From positions 868,001-932,000 of the forward strand of contig CP006772.1 in the NCBI GenBank assembly GCA_000473305.1: a stretch of DNA of 64,000 bases, read 5' to 3'. Below the pieces are notes generated by a model. It ran no database searches. It worked only from the letters and a program-made list of their open reading frames with translations, and was not told where the DNA came from. This DNA is from Bacteroidales bacterium CF. GTDB taxonomy: Bacteria > Bacteroidota > Bacteroidia > Bacteroidales > UBA932. Position 1 is the first letter of the stretch. Each line of letters begins with the position of its first letter. Both the position numbers and the translations under genes were made by a program. This document shows, piece after piece, positions 34,184-45,727 of this stretch.

Positions 34184-35137
34184 ATGGCATTATTCGGACT
34201 ATTCGGGTCAAAATCCAGAGAGGAAAAAGAAGCTCTGAATCAAGGACTTGAAAAAACAAAAAAAGGTATTTTTGAGAAGCTGTCAAGGGCTGTGGTTGGA
34301 AAATCCAGGGTGGATGAAGATACGCTGGATGACATTGAGGAGGCATTGATAGCATCTGACATTGGAGTGGAGACTACGCTGAGGATCATTGAGAGACTTG
34401 AGGAGAGGGTTAGCAGGGATAAATTTATGGACAGTAATGAACTCAACTCGATTCTCAAGGAGGAGATTGAAGCTCTACTGAATATTGACGAGAATTATAA
34501 GGGAGAAATCCCGTTTGACTTTTCAAAGAAACCTTTTGTAATACTCGTTGTTGGGGTAAATGGAGTCGGCAAGACTACAACAATAGGGAAACTTGCTTCA
34601 AGACTCAAAAATTCAGGATATAGTGTTGTCCTTGGTGCTGCCGATACATTCAGAGCTGCAGCTGTTGACCAGCTGACAATATGGAGTGAAAGGGCTGGTG
34701 TTCCTATTGTTAAACAGGCTATGGGCTCAGATCCTGCTTCTGTCGCATATGATACTGTAGCATCGGCAATTTCGCAGAATGCAGATGTTGTCTTGATAGA
34801 CACTGCCGGTCGTCTTCACAATAAAGTCAATCTGATGAACGAACTGACAAAAATAAGGAACGTAATGAGGAAACTCATTCCTGATGCTCCTCATGAGGTG
34901 CTGCTTGTTCTTGACGGTTCAACAGGCCAGAATGCATTTCTTCAGGCAAAGGAGTTTACAAAGGCAACAGATGTGACAGCCCTTGCTGTCACCAAACTTG
35001 ACGGCACTGCCAAAGGCGGTGTTGTTATCGGAATATCTGACCAGTTCAAAATCCCTGTAAAGTTTATCGGAGTGGGAGAGAAGATCGACGACCTTCAGCT
35101 ATTCAATAAGAAAGAGTTCGTTGAGTCTCTGTTTTAA
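34184..35137 (+). CDS. ftsY: signal recognition particle receptor FtsY
   Basis: A 317-residue SRP receptor GTPase that docks ribosomes making membrane proteins. The NG domain is complete: G1 GVNGVGKTTTIGKLA, DTFRAAA, G3 DTAGRLHN, G4 TKLDGTAKGG and C-terminal GVGEKIDDLQLF. The acidic A domain of E. coli is almost absent, as in many short FtsY. ATG 34184 gives MALFGLFGSKS, a typical amphipathic start. Confidence 0.97.
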   Translation: MALFGLFGSKSREEKEALNQGLEKTKKGIFEKLSRAVVGKSRVDEDTLDDIEEALIASDIGVETTLRIIERLEERVSRDKFMDSNELNSILKEEIEALLNIDENYKGEIPFDFSKKPFVILVVGVNGVGKTTTIGKLASRLKNSGYSVVLGAADTFRAAAVDQLTIWSERAGVPIVKQAMGSDPASVAYDTVASAISQNADVVLIDTAGRLHNKVNLMNELTKIRNVMRKLIPDAPHEVLLVLDGSTGQNAFLQAKEFTKATDVTALAVTKLDGTAKGGVVIGISDQFKIPVKFIGVGEKIDDLQLFNKKEFVESLF

Positions 35138-35170
35138 TTCAATTATTTAACCGGACGAAATATTAATATT

Positions 35171-37633
35171 ATGAACATATCATATAAGTGGCTTAAAAAT
35201 TATATTGATCTTGACATCAATCCAGAAGAGACAGCGAAAATACTCAACACCATAGGTCTTGAAGTCGAGGGGATGAGCCTTACAGAGGAGATTCCCGGAG
35301 GGCTGGCAGGTGTAGTTGTGGGGGAGGTTCTTGAATGTGTTAAACACCCGGATGCCGACAAGCTGAGTGTGACAAAAGTAAATGTGGGGAGCGAAGATCC
35401 ATTACAGATTGTTTGTGGAGCTCCTAATGTAGCCGCAGGTCAAAAGGTCCTGGTGGCAACTGTTGGCACAAGCCTGACATTTTCCAACGGGGAGGAGATT
35501 AAGATAAAGAGATCCAAGATAAGAGGTGTTGAAAGTATGGGTATGATATGTGCGGAAGATGAGCTTGGAATCGGGACCTCACATGAGGGGATAATGGTTC
35601 TGGATCAGAGTGCTGTTCCAGGCACTGCTGCCGGAGAGTTCCTCAATCTGAGCAATGACACACTCTTTGAAATAGGGTTGACCCCAAATAGGGTTGACGC
35701 CGCATCTCATATTGGAGTTGCAAGGGATTTGTCTGCATATCTCAGGCTGAATGGTAAAGGTGGAAAGTTGTTGATGCCGGATATAAGCTCATTCGACTCA
35801 CTCGGGAGGAATAATGATAAAAAAGCCGTGGAGATTGAGGTGGAAGCTCTGGATGGAGCTCCAAGATATTCCGGCCTTACATTCAGTGATATAAAGGTGG
35901 CACCATCTCCGGAGTGGTTGCAGAAAGCCTTGAAAAGTATAGGCCTGAGACCTATAAACAATATCGTCGATATAACCAATTTTATTCTTTTTGAAACAGG
36001 TCAGCCACTTCACGCCTTTGACAGGGATAAGATCGAGGGAGACAAGGTTGTGGTGAGGTATGCGAAAAGCGGAGAGAGGTTTACAACTCTTGACGGGGTG
36101 GAGAGAGAACTCTCACCTGAAGATGTGATGATTTGTAATGTCAACAGGCCAATGTGTATAGGCGGGGTTTTCGGTGGTCTGGATTCAGGTATAACCAACA
36201 ATACAACATCCGTTTTTCTTGAGAGTGCTTATTTCAATCCTGTATCTATCAGGAAGACATCAAAAAGACACGGATTGAAGACTGATGCCTCATTCAGGTA
36301 CGAAAGAGGCGCAGATCCTGAAAATGTTCCATATGCTTTAAGACGTGCAGCGATATTGTTAAGTGAGATAGCAGGGGCAAAAGTGGTGGGTGAAGTTAAG
36401 GAAGTATATCCTAAACCATTCGAAAGACCAAGAATCACACTTGATTTTAAAAGAATAGAGACATTTATCGGTAAGGAGATTGGATCGAAGGCAATAACCG
36501 ATATACTTGATTATATGGACTTCGAAACTGTAAACAAGTGCGAATCCGGTGTCGAAGTGCTCGCTCCACTATACAGGGTGGATGTTACCAGAGAGTGCGA
36601 CGTGGTAGAGGAGATTCTCAGGATTTACGGTTATAACAATATAGAATTGCCTTCAAGTGTTCATGCTTCAATAAACACTACACCTAAGCCGGATCCTGAA
36701 AGAGTCAGGAATGTGGCTGCAGATCTTCTGGTGTCGAATGGATTTTTTGAGATAATGAACAACTCTCTCACTAAATCTGATTATTACGCAAAACTTAAGA
36801 CCTATCCGGAATCAAATCTGGTCAGGATTCTTAATCCGCTCAGCTCGGATTTGAATTGCATGAGACAGACGCTGTTACTCAGCGGACTAGAGGTTATTGC
36901 ATATAATGTCAATCGCCAGCAGTCAGATCTCAAACTCTTTGAATTGGGAAATGTTTACTCGATTTCAGGAGAGTCTGACCCCTCTGTTGCCGACTCATAT
37001 AAAGAGCAGGCAAAAATGTCCATTTTCGTTACAGGTCCAGGTTCTCTTTCTTGGAAAGGCGGAACAGGCTGTTCATCATATTTTCTGTTGAAGGGTTATC
37101 TTGAACTGCTTCTAGGAAGATTCGGAGTTGAACTTTCAGATCTCTCATATTCTGCAGCACCTGCTGACATATTTGCCGAGGGTCTTGTATACAGGACAAA
37201 TGGTGAAAAGGAGCTTGCCGTTATGGGAACTGTCAACCCTCATCTTTTAAGGCAGTTTGGTATCAAACAGCCGGTTTATGCCGCAGAGCTGTCATGGAGT
37301 GTTCTGTTCAATCTGGTGAAGAGACAGAAGGTGATGTACAAAGAACTTCCAAAATTCCCTGAAGTCAAGAGGGATCTTGCACTTCTTGTGGATGAGAAGG
37401 TCTCCTTTGCTGAGTTACGCAATCTTGCACTCAAGACTGAGAAAAAGCTGCTTAAGCAGGTAACTCTGTTTGATGTCTACAGGGGTGACAAAATCCCTCA
37501 AGGCAAGAAGCAGTACGCCATGAGCTTCATTCTCCAGAACCTTGAGAAGACAATGAAGGACGAGGACGTAGAGTTTACAATGAATAAATTGCTGAATGCG
37601 TTTATAAGTCAGTTCGGAGCCTCTCTCAGATAA
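35171..37633 (+). CDS. pheT: phenylalanyl-tRNA synthetase beta subunit
   Basis: An 820-residue beta subunit with an N-terminal tRNA-binding (EMAP-like) domain (about 42-155, KHPDADKLSVTKV), B3/B4 editing domain, B5 domain (about 410-485), catalytic-like core and C-terminal ferredoxin-fold anticodon-binding domain (about 728-820, KFPEVKRDLALLVD). The alpha subunit gene pheS is not adjacent, the common arrangement in Bacteroidota. Confidence 0.97.
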   Translation: MNISYKWLKNYIDLDINPEETAKILNTIGLEVEGMSLTEEIPGGLAGVVVGEVLECVKHPDADKLSVTKVNVGSEDPLQIVCGAPNVAAGQKVLVATVGTSLTFSNGEEIKIKRSKIRGVESMGMICAEDELGIGTSHEGIMVLDQSAVPGTAAGEFLNLSNDTLFEIGLTPNRVDAASHIGVARDLSAYLRLNGKGGKLLMPDISSFDSLGRNNDKKAVEIEVEALDGAPRYSGLTFSDIKVAPSPEWLQKALKSIGLRPINNIVDITNFILFETGQPLHAFDRDKIEGDKVVVRYAKSGERFTTLDGVERELSPEDVMICNVNRPMCIGGVFGGLDSGITNNTTSVFLESAYFNPVSIRKTSKRHGLKTDASFRYERGADPENVPYALRRAAILLSEIAGAKVVGEVKEVYPKPFERPRITLDFKRIETFIGKEIGSKAITDILDYMDFETVNKCESGVEVLAPLYRVDVTRECDVVEEILRIYGYNNIELPSSVHASINTTPKPDPERVRNVAADLLVSNGFFEIMNNSLTKSDYYAKLKTYPESNLVRILNPLSSDLNCMRQTLLLSGLEVIAYNVNRQQSDLKLFELGNVYSISGESDPSVADSYKEQAKMSIFVTGPGSLSWKGGTGCSSYFLLKGYLELLLGRFGVELSDLSYSAAPADIFAEGLVYRTNGEKELAVMGTVNPHLLRQFGIKQPVYAAELSWSVLFNLVKRQKVMYKELPKFPEVKRDLALLVDEKVSFAELRNLALKTEKKLLKQVTLFDVYRGDKIPQGKKQYAMSFILQNLEKTMKDEDVEFTMNKLLNAFISQFGASLR

Positions 37634-37644
37634 GCACTTGATAT

Positions 37645-38511
37645 ATGTCTGCATATAAATACCTTAAGCTGGTAAAGTTCTCACACACGATATTTGCCCT
37701 TCCTTTTGCATTTATAGGTTTTTTTATGGCAAACGAGACCGTTGTGGAGGGAAGTGATATCTACTCCTGGAGGCTACTCATACTTGTCGTTTTGGCTATG
37801 GTTTTTGCCCGTAACAGTGCGATGGGATTTAATCGGTATGTTGACCGGTTTATCGATGCGAAAAATCCCCGTACTGCCGGAAGAGAGATCCCGGCAAAGG
37901 TTTTATCACCGAAATCAGTACTGATCTTTGTGGTTGTAAATGTTCTGTTATTTATTGCCACAACTGCTTTTATAAATAAATTGACTTTCCTGCTCTCTGT
38001 CCCGGCACTGATTGTAATTCTGGGGTATAGCTATATGAAGAGATTCTCCGCCCTGTGCCACTACGTGCTGGGGTTGGCCCTTGCAATAGCGCCAATGGGA
38101 GCTTATATCAGTATTACAGGAAAATTTGATCTGGCACCTTTGATTTTATCAGCTATAGTCTTTTTATGGTCAAGTGGGTTTGACATACTCTATTCGCTGG
38201 ATGATGAAGCATTCGATAAAAAGGAAAAGCTTCACTCAGTTCCGGCAAAATTTGGAAGGACAAGAGCGATGAAAATCTCCTCGGCAGGTCATGTACTGAT
38301 CGTTCCGATGTTGTTTCTTTTGTATCTGTTTGGAGATATGGGGGTCATCTATATTGTGGGATCCGTTGTTTTTGTCGGTCTGCTTGTTTATCAGCACATG
38401 ATAATCAAACCCGATGATATATCACGGCTTAACGCTGCTTTTTTCACATCTAACGGAGTGGCTTCGATTCTGTTTGCAATCTTTACTGTCTGGGATATTT
38501 TGGTGCGATGA
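37645..38511 (+). CDS. UbiA-family prenyltransferase (possibly MqnP)
   Basis: A 288-residue membrane enzyme with about eight or nine helices. Both Asp-rich prenyl-diphosphate motifs are present: NRYVDRFIDAKNPRTAGREIP and DILYSLDDEAFDKKE. It attaches a polyprenyl chain to an aromatic acid in quinone synthesis. The GREIPAKVLS and HSVPAKFG segments fit the putative 4-hydroxybenzoate prenyltransferase group linked to the futalosine menaquinone route (MqnP); assignment to that route is inferred. It starts 11 bases after pheT. Confidence 0.88.
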   Translation: MSAYKYLKLVKFSHTIFALPFAFIGFFMANETVVEGSDIYSWRLLILVVLAMVFARNSAMGFNRYVDRFIDAKNPRTAGREIPAKVLSPKSVLIFVVVNVLLFIATTAFINKLTFLLSVPALIVILGYSYMKRFSALCHYVLGLALAIAPMGAYISITGKFDLAPLILSAIVFLWSSGFDILYSLDDEAFDKKEKLHSVPAKFGRTRAMKISSAGHVLIVPMLFLLYLFGDMGVIYIVGSVVFVGLLVYQHMIIKPDDISRLNAAFFTSNGVASILFAIFTVWDILVR

Positions 38512-38515
38512 TAGG

Positions 38516-38620
38516 GTGAATAGTGAAAAGTGAATAGTGAAAAGTGAATAGTGAAAAGTGAATAGTGAAAAGTGAATAGTGAATAGTGAGTAGTGAATAG
38601 TGAGTAGTGAAAAGTGAATT
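38516..38620. repeat. tandem heptamer repeat, 15 units of GTGAAWA
   Basis: Fifteen uninterrupted 7-base units begin 4 bases after the UbiA-like stop. Most are GTGAATA or GTGAAAA; for the first nine units the two alternate strictly, giving a 14-base higher-order unit. Two GTGAGTA units and a final GTGAATT are the only other variants. No gene covers it: the minus-strand open frame reading through it is low-complexity. Length change by slippage is possible. Short tandem repeats of this look are known between genes of Bacteroidota and cyanobacteria. Confidence 0.93.
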
Positions 38621-38673
38621 ATAAAGGGCTCATCAATATTTCTGTTCGACGGATTTTGTGGGATTATAATGAA

Positions 38674-38705
38674 AAGAGGTGTCAAAATTTATTTTGACAC
38701 CTCTT
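38674..38705 (-). terminator. intrinsic terminator of eno
   Basis: A perfect 15-base-pair stem AAGAGGTGTCAAAAT / ATTTTGACACCTCTT with a 2-base loop starts 32 bases after the eno stop. On the minus strand it is followed by TTTTC. Confidence 0.85.
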
Positions 38706-38737
38706 CGTCGTGTTAACTAAATATACTAATACTCGAA

Positions 38738-40093
<1,356 letters not shown>

Positions 40094-40113
40094 TTAACCA
40101 CAAATATCAAGCC

Positions 40114-41586
40114 ATGAAAGCAAAATTTCTCTTCCTGACATTATTTTTTGTCACCTTTTTTTGTGTATTTTCTAATGCGCAGATTATTAGCGGAATAAAG
40201 GTTGTGAGCGGGAAAACTGACACTGTATATCGAGCTACACATTATGTTGTAGGGGCAGTATCTCCCGGTTCGGAAGTGCTTATTAATGGAACAGTTGTAA
40301 AACAGTATAAAACAGGATCTTTCGGTATCGAACTTAAGCTGGTTGAGGGGGTGAATCCTATAGAAATCAGAGTGAAAAACAATAAAGAAGATCTTTTAGA
40401 GAAATTTTCTGTCTATTACAAATTGCAACAGCCAAAACCGGTCATTTCTGACACAAATTCATATCATGGCATGGTGGTTACAACTTTACCGGGAGCATAT
40501 CTGAACTATGGCGCCGGAGAGGACCGTCTTGGAGGGGCAAAGATTAATTTTATCTCTGAGGGCGTGAATCTGGCTGTGATAGATTCAGTAAACAATTTAT
40601 ATAAAGTAAGATTGTCTGATTCCAGATATAGTTACCTGCCCAAAGAGTATGCAGTGAAAGCTCCGGCCGGAACCAAGCCTCCTTTTTCTCTCACCGGCTC
40701 GTGGAGTGTATCTAACAGTGGTAAAAGTGATAAAGTCAGAATCTCTCTCGATCAGAGACTTCCTTATACAATGACATTTGAGCTTGAGCCATCAAGAATT
40801 GTTGTGGACATTCACGGGGCCCAGTGTAATTCAAACTGGATAACCCAATATCTGGATCTGAAGTCTGTGGAATATGTGGATTTCAGTCAGACAGAGTCCG
40901 ATGTGATGAGGATCGTAATTAAAATTAAGGGAAACAGATGCTGGGGATATTCGGCCTCCTATTCCGGCAATGCGTTGGTAATAGATGTAAAACATGCACC
41001 GGATCCAACACTTAAAGGCATGACTATAGGTCTTGATGCCGGTCATGGGGGATCTGCTTCCGGAGCTGTCAGCCCTTCCGGATACAAAGAGAAGGATTTG
41101 AATCTCTCTATGGTATACATATTGAAGGAGGAGTTGGAGAAGAGGGGCGCAAAGGTTGTACTGAGCAGGAAGGATGATTCTGATATGAATATGACGGAGA
41201 GAAAAAGAATCTTTAAAGAGGCCGGTATTGACATGCTCATTTCAATACATTGTAATGCAAGCGGAAATCCGTTAGTAAGCGGAGGAACCAGCACATATTA
41301 CAGACATATTGAGTACCGTGACCTTGCAAAAACAATCCTGGAAAGGTTGGTTAAGATGGATGGCGGAATAAAGAATTTCGGACTGGTTGGTAATTTTAAT
41401 TTTTCGTTGAACAGCCCTACAGAGTATCCTTCAGCGCTTGTTGAGACGCTTTTCATGAGCTCTTTGCCAGATGAAGAGAAGATAACCGACCCTCAATTCA
41501 GGAAAGCTATGATGACAGAGGTTGCTAAAGGGGTAGAGGATTACCTTAAGATTGTTAAGAAAGAGAATAAGAGGTTAAACCGTTAA
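40114..41586 (+). CDS. N-acetylmuramoyl-L-alanine amidase
   Basis: A 490-residue secreted peptidoglycan amidase. It has a signal peptide (about 1-22, ending SNAQ), a beta-rich cell-wall-targeting or SH3-like region (about 30-290), then an Amidase_3 zinc domain (about 303-485). The zinc and catalytic motifs GLDAGHGG, KEKDLNL, SIHCNAS and ALVETLF are complete. It cuts the bond between MurNAc and the stem peptide, as in daughter-cell separation. It heads an operon with uvrB (5-base gap). Confidence 0.92.
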   Translation: MKAKFLFLTLFFVTFFCVFSNAQIISGIKVVSGKTDTVYRATHYVVGAVSPGSEVLINGTVVKQYKTGSFGIELKLVEGVNPIEIRVKNNKEDLLEKFSVYYKLQQPKPVISDTNSYHGMVVTTLPGAYLNYGAGEDRLGGAKINFISEGVNLAVIDSVNNLYKVRLSDSRYSYLPKEYAVKAPAGTKPPFSLTGSWSVSNSGKSDKVRISLDQRLPYTMTFELEPSRIVVDIHGAQCNSNWITQYLDLKSVEYVDFSQTESDVMRIVIKIKGNRCWGYSASYSGNALVIDVKHAPDPTLKGMTIGLDAGHGGSASGAVSPSGYKEKDLNLSMVYILKEELEKRGAKVVLSRKDDSDMNMTERKRIFKEAGIDMLISIHCNASGNPLVSGGTSTYYRHIEYRDLAKTILERLVKMDGGIKNFGLVGNFNFSLNSPTEYPSALVETLFMSSLPDEEKITDPQFRKAMMTEVAKGVEDYLKIVKKENKRLNR

Positions 41587-41591
41587 TATAG

Positions 41592-43589
41592 ATGGGATTT
41601 GAACTGAAGTCCGATTATAGGCCGACCGGGGATCAACCGGCAGCAATTGATGAGCTCTGTGAACACTTGAACGAGGGGGTAGAGGCTGTCACTTTGCTGG
41701 GTGTTACCGGATCCGGTAAGACATTTACCATGGCCAATGTTATTGAAAGATTACAAAGGCCCGCACTTATTCTGAGTCACAACAAAACCCTGGCTGCCCA
41801 ATTGTATGGTGAATTCAAGGAGTTTTTCCCGAATAATGCGGTTGAATACTTTGTATCCTACTATGACTATTATCAGCCTGAGGCATATATGCCGACTACA
41901 GATACATACATTGAAAAGGACCTCAGTATAAACGATGAGATAGAGAAGCTCAGACTTAGTGCTTCGAGTGCTTTGCTTTCCGGCAGAAAGGATGTAATAG
42001 TGATATCGAGTGTCTCCTGCCTTTATGGTATTGGTAACCCGGAGGATTTTCACTCAAATACAATCAAACTGAAAAGAGGACAAAAAATATCCAGGAGTAA
42101 ACTACTCTACGCTTTGGTAGACAGTCAGTATTCGAGGAATGAGGCTGAGTTCAAGCGGGGAGTTTTTCGTGTTAAAGGTGACACTGTTGATATATATCCG
42201 GCATACTCTGACACTGCATGCCGGGTTATATTCTTTGGCGACGAGGTTGAATGTCTGGAGCTTTTCGAGCCTGTTACAGGAGCGTTGATAGATGAATTGG
42301 AGGATTTGTCGGTCTATCCGGCAAACATTTTCGTAACCACAAGAGAGAGAACAAAATCAGCTGTGAGTGCGATTCAGGATGATTTGATGAAGCAGTATAC
42401 ATATCTTTCTGAAATTGGGAAGCATATGGAGGCGAAACGGCTTAAACAGAGAGTGGAGTATGATCTGGAGATGATTAAAGAGATAGGCTACTGCTCGGGT
42501 ATAGAGAATTATTCCCGTTATTTTGACGGGAGGACTCCGGGTATGAGGCCTTTCTGTCTTATCGATTATTTTCCCTCTGACTTTATAACATTCATTGATG
42601 AGAGTCATGTGACATTACCTCAGGTTAGGGCAATGTACGGAGGGGACAGGTCTAGAAAGGAGACTCTGATCGAGTATGGGTTCAGGTTGCCTGCAGCTGC
42701 GGACAACAGGCCTCTTAAATTCAACGAGTTTGAGAATATTCTCGGACAGAGGATTTTTGTAAGTGCCACTCCTGCCGATTATGAACTGAACATATCAGAG
42801 GGGCTGATTGTTGAACAGGTTGTCAGACCCACAGGGTTGCTTGACCCTCCTATTGAGGTAAGACCTGTCAAGAATCAGATTGATGATCTGCTTGAGGAGA
42901 TAAGGGTGAGGGTTGATAAGGATGAGAGGGTGCTTGTAACTACGCTGACAAAGAGGATGGCTGAGGAGCTCGATAAATATCTGGCGAAACTTGAGATAAG
43001 ATGCCGTTATATCCACTCAGATGTAGATACTCTGGAGAGAATTGAGATTCTCGAGGACTTCCAGATTGGCCGTTTTGATGTACTGATAGGGGTAAACCTC
43101 CTGAGAGAGGGGCTTGATCTTCCGCAGGTATCACTGGTTGCCATACTGGATGCAGATAAGGAGGGATTCCTGAGGTCAGCAAGAGCTCTTACACAGACAG
43201 CGGGAAGAGCAGCCAGAAACATAGACGGAAGGGTTATTATGTATGCGGATACGATTACTGAATCTATGAGGGTAACAATAGAGGAGACCGAAAGGAGAAG
43301 GAAAAAACAGATGGAGTATAATCTGGCTAACGGAATAGAGCCAAAACAGATAGAGAAAAAGCTCAGAAATGTGCTTGGACGTGAGAGAATATATGAGTCA
43401 GAAAACGTTGAATCAGGTGTAATCTCAGATCCTTTAATCTCTCTTATGAAACCTGAACAGATAAGGGAGGCCATCAATTCTGCGAAGATAGAGATGGAGA
43501 GAGCTGCTGCAGACCTCGACTTTATACAGGCGGCCAAATTCAGGGATCAGATGAATGCATTAAAGAAATTGCTTGAAAAAAAGATATGA
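41592..43589 (+). CDS. uvrB: excinuclease ABC subunit B
   Basis: A 665-residue nucleotide-excision-repair helicase-like subunit. Walker A GVTGSGKTFTMA (about 37-48), the beta-hairpin YYDYYQPEAYMP, DESH box FIDESHVTLPQ, helicase motif VI QTAGRAARN and the C-terminal UVR motif AADLDFIQAAKFRDQM are present. The stop overlaps the RSH start by 4 bases (ATGA). Confidence 0.98.
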   Translation: MGFELKSDYRPTGDQPAAIDELCEHLNEGVEAVTLLGVTGSGKTFTMANVIERLQRPALILSHNKTLAAQLYGEFKEFFPNNAVEYFVSYYDYYQPEAYMPTTDTYIEKDLSINDEIEKLRLSASSALLSGRKDVIVISSVSCLYGIGNPEDFHSNTIKLKRGQKISRSKLLYALVDSQYSRNEAEFKRGVFRVKGDTVDIYPAYSDTACRVIFFGDEVECLELFEPVTGALIDELEDLSVYPANIFVTTRERTKSAVSAIQDDLMKQYTYLSEIGKHMEAKRLKQRVEYDLEMIKEIGYCSGIENYSRYFDGRTPGMRPFCLIDYFPSDFITFIDESHVTLPQVRAMYGGDRSRKETLIEYGFRLPAAADNRPLKFNEFENILGQRIFVSATPADYELNISEGLIVEQVVRPTGLLDPPIEVRPVKNQIDDLLEEIRVRVDKDERVLVTTLTKRMAEELDKYLAKLEIRCRYIHSDVDTLERIEILEDFQIGRFDVLIGVNLLREGLDLPQVSLVAILDADKEGFLRSARALTQTAGRAARNIDGRVIMYADTITESMRVTIEETERRRKKQMEYNLANGIEPKQIEKKLRNVLGRERIYESENVESGVISDPLISLMKPEQIREAINSAKIEMERAAADLDFIQAAKFRDQMNALKKLLEKKI

Positions 43590-45727
43590 TATCAGCAAAA
43601 CTAGATAAAATCATCAATACTTGTAAGGCTGAAGAGCAGAAGTGGCTTATAAAGTCTAATGAGATTGCATCGGCAAACCTTTCAGGCATGGTCAGAGGTG
43701 ATGGCTCTCCTTTTATGGATCATGTGATTGCGGTTGCCGAGATTGTAGCTTTTGAGATTGGCCTCTCTTCTGAAGCTATTGCTGCCGTATTCCTCCATGA
43801 GGCTTCCCGGTCCAACAACTCTCTTCTGGAGGATTACAGAAAGGATTTCACTGAGGAGATCATATCTATTGCACAGAGCCTAAATAAGATTTCAGGTATT
43901 GAGCCTAAAGACACTGGTTTGAAGTCTGATAATTACAGAAGACTGATTGTCTCTTATTCCCACGATCCGAGGGTAAGTCTCATAAAGTTGGCAGACAGGC
44001 TTGAAGTAATGAGAAGCCTGGATCTTTTTACAAAATCAAAACAAACCAAAAAAGCGACAGAGACTATACTTTTGTACGCGCCGCTTGCTCATCAACTGGG
44101 TCTTTATAATCTGAAAAGTGAGATGGAAGACCTCTCTTTCAAGTACACTGATCAGGAGCAGTATCGTTTTATTACAAACAAGCTCAAAGCGGGAGAACAA
44201 GATCGCAAGAGGCTGATGGACATATTCGTCAAGCCTATTGAACTGAGTCTGAAGAAAGCTCATATACAATACAGATTGAAGAGCCGGACAAAGACAGCAT
44301 ACTCAATCTGGAAGAAGATGCAGGCACAGCAAATTCCTTTTGAAGGGGTTGCGGATATTTTTGCCATCAGGATTATTATAGATGCTCCGTTAGAAAGAGA
44401 GCAGGAGCTATGCTGGAAAGTCTATTCAATGGTTACAGAGCACTATCAGCCAGATACATCTCGCCTGAGAGACTGGATAACAGTTCCTAAATCAAACGGG
44501 TATGAATCTCTTCATACAACAGTGACGGCTCAGAATAATCAGAGAATAGAGGTTCAGATCAGGAGTGCAAGGATGGATGATGTTGCCGAGAATGGACACG
44601 CGTCACACTGGTCATATAAAGGGGTAAAAAATGATGAAGGACTGAATGCATGGCTGGGAGGAGTTAAAAGTCTGCTTGAATCACAGGATAAAAGACCCGA
44701 GAACCAATTTCTTGATTTTGTAATCGATGACATATTTGTTTTTACTCCTGACGGGGATCTCCGCAGGCTTCAGTCAGGCTCCAGCGTACTGGATTTTGCC
44801 TTTGACATACACACAAACCTTGGTTTAAAATGCTCCGGGGCAAAGATAAACGGCAAACCGGGATCAATAAGGGAGAAGCTCAAGACAGGTGATGTCGTAG
44901 AGATTATGAGTACCAAGAACCAGAAGCCTTCGAGTGACTGGCTCAATTTTGTTGTCTCATCCAAGGCAAAAGCAAAGATAAAGCAGAAAATCAAAGAGGA
45001 GGAGGGAAAACAGATACAGGCAGGGAAGGAGCTATTTGAACGGAGGATGGCAAACTGGAAGCTAGAGATTAGCGATGACCTTCTCAATTATCTTGTTAAG
45101 CATTACAAATACAAGACAATAGGAGAGTTTTACGCTGCCCTTGCTGACGACAAGGTGGATATTATTGATGTCAAGGCTCAGGTATCACTCAGAGAGACAA
45201 GACAGGAGGCCGAACTCAGGGACCCCCTCACATCACAGGTGCCGAGACATATACACAAGGAGGTCAATACATCGGATTTTTTGATTATTGATGAGAAACT
45301 CAATAATGTGGGATTCAAACTCTCAAAATGCTGCAATCCGATTATGGGTGACGAGGTTTTTGGATTTGTAACTATAAAGGAGGGGGTTAAGATTCACAGG
45401 ATAGGGTGTCCTAATGCTGCAAGGCTAATGGATAATTATCCTTACAGAATCCAGAAGGTGAAGTGGAAGGAATCATCAACGGGCCAGAGTTTCCAGACTT
45501 CAATACGGGTAAGCTCTTATGGAGATTCTGGTTTAAGTCAGCAGATAATGGAGGTGATAAACTCTCTCTCTGTATCACTGAGATTCTTTTCAATTAATGA
45601 ACATAAGGGAATGATAGAGGCAAAGATGCAAGTTGCTGTTCCAAACAACCAGGTATTGGACAAGCTTATCTTTAACTTGAAAAAAATAAAAGGGGTAAAA
45701 TCTGTAAGCAGAACGACAAATGTCTGA
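43586..45727 (+). CDS. RelA/SpoT homologue with degenerate hydrolase site
   Basis: A 713-residue long RSH stringent-response enzyme. Domains: HD (about 25-165), (p)ppGpp synthetase (about 205-345), TGS (about 370-435), zinc-finger-like CC region ([13 protein letters not shown]) and C-terminal ACT. The synthetase has [22 protein letters not shown] and ENGHASHW and looks active. In the HD part H46 and the LADR Asp remain, but the HDxxED motif reads HEASRS (71-76), so hydrolysis is probably lost and the protein behaves like RelA. It overlaps uvrB by 4 and uvrA by 8 bases. Confidence 0.92.
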   Translation: MISAKLDKIINTCKAEEQKWLIKSNEIASANLSGMVRGDGSPFMDHVIAVAEIVAFEIGLSSEAIAAVFLHEASRSNNSLLEDYRKDFTEEIISIAQSLNKISGIEPKDTGLKSDNYRRLIVSYSHDPRVSLIKLADRLEVMRSLDLFTKSKQTKKATETILLYAPLAHQLGLYNLKSEMEDLSFKYTDQEQYRFITNKLKAGEQDRKRLMDIFVKPIELSLKKAHIQYRLKSRTKTAYSIWKKMQAQQIPFEGVADIFAIRIIIDAPLEREQELCWKVYSMVTEHYQPDTSRLRDWITVPKSNGYESLHTTVTAQNNQRIEVQIRSARMDDVAENGHASHWSYKGVKNDEGLNAWLGGVKSLLESQDKRPENQFLDFVIDDIFVFTPDGDLRRLQSGSSVLDFAFDIHTNLGLKCSGAKINGKPGSIREKLKTGDVVEIMSTKNQKPSSDWLNFVVSSKAKAKIKQKIKEEEGKQIQAGKELFERRMANWKLEISDDLLNYLVKHYKYKTIGEFYAALADDKVDIIDVKAQVSLRETRQEAELRDPLTSQVPRHIHKEVNTSDFLIIDEKLNNVGFKLSKCCNPIMGDEVFGFVTIKEGVKIHRIGCPNAARLMDNYPYRIQKVKWKESSTGQSFQTSIRVSSYGDSGLSQQIMEVINSLSVSLRFFSINEHKGMIEAKMQVAVPNNQVLDKLIFNLKKIKGVKSVSRTTNV

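Noticed and set aside
38516-38620. CRISPR array
   Set aside because: Units are contiguous 7-mers without spacers and no cas gene is present.
38422-38685. Minus-strand open frame across the heptamer repeat
   Set aside because: Its translation is a low-complexity repeat of His, Ser, Leu, Phe and Thr caused by the 7-base array, and it overlaps the end of the UbiA-like gene.
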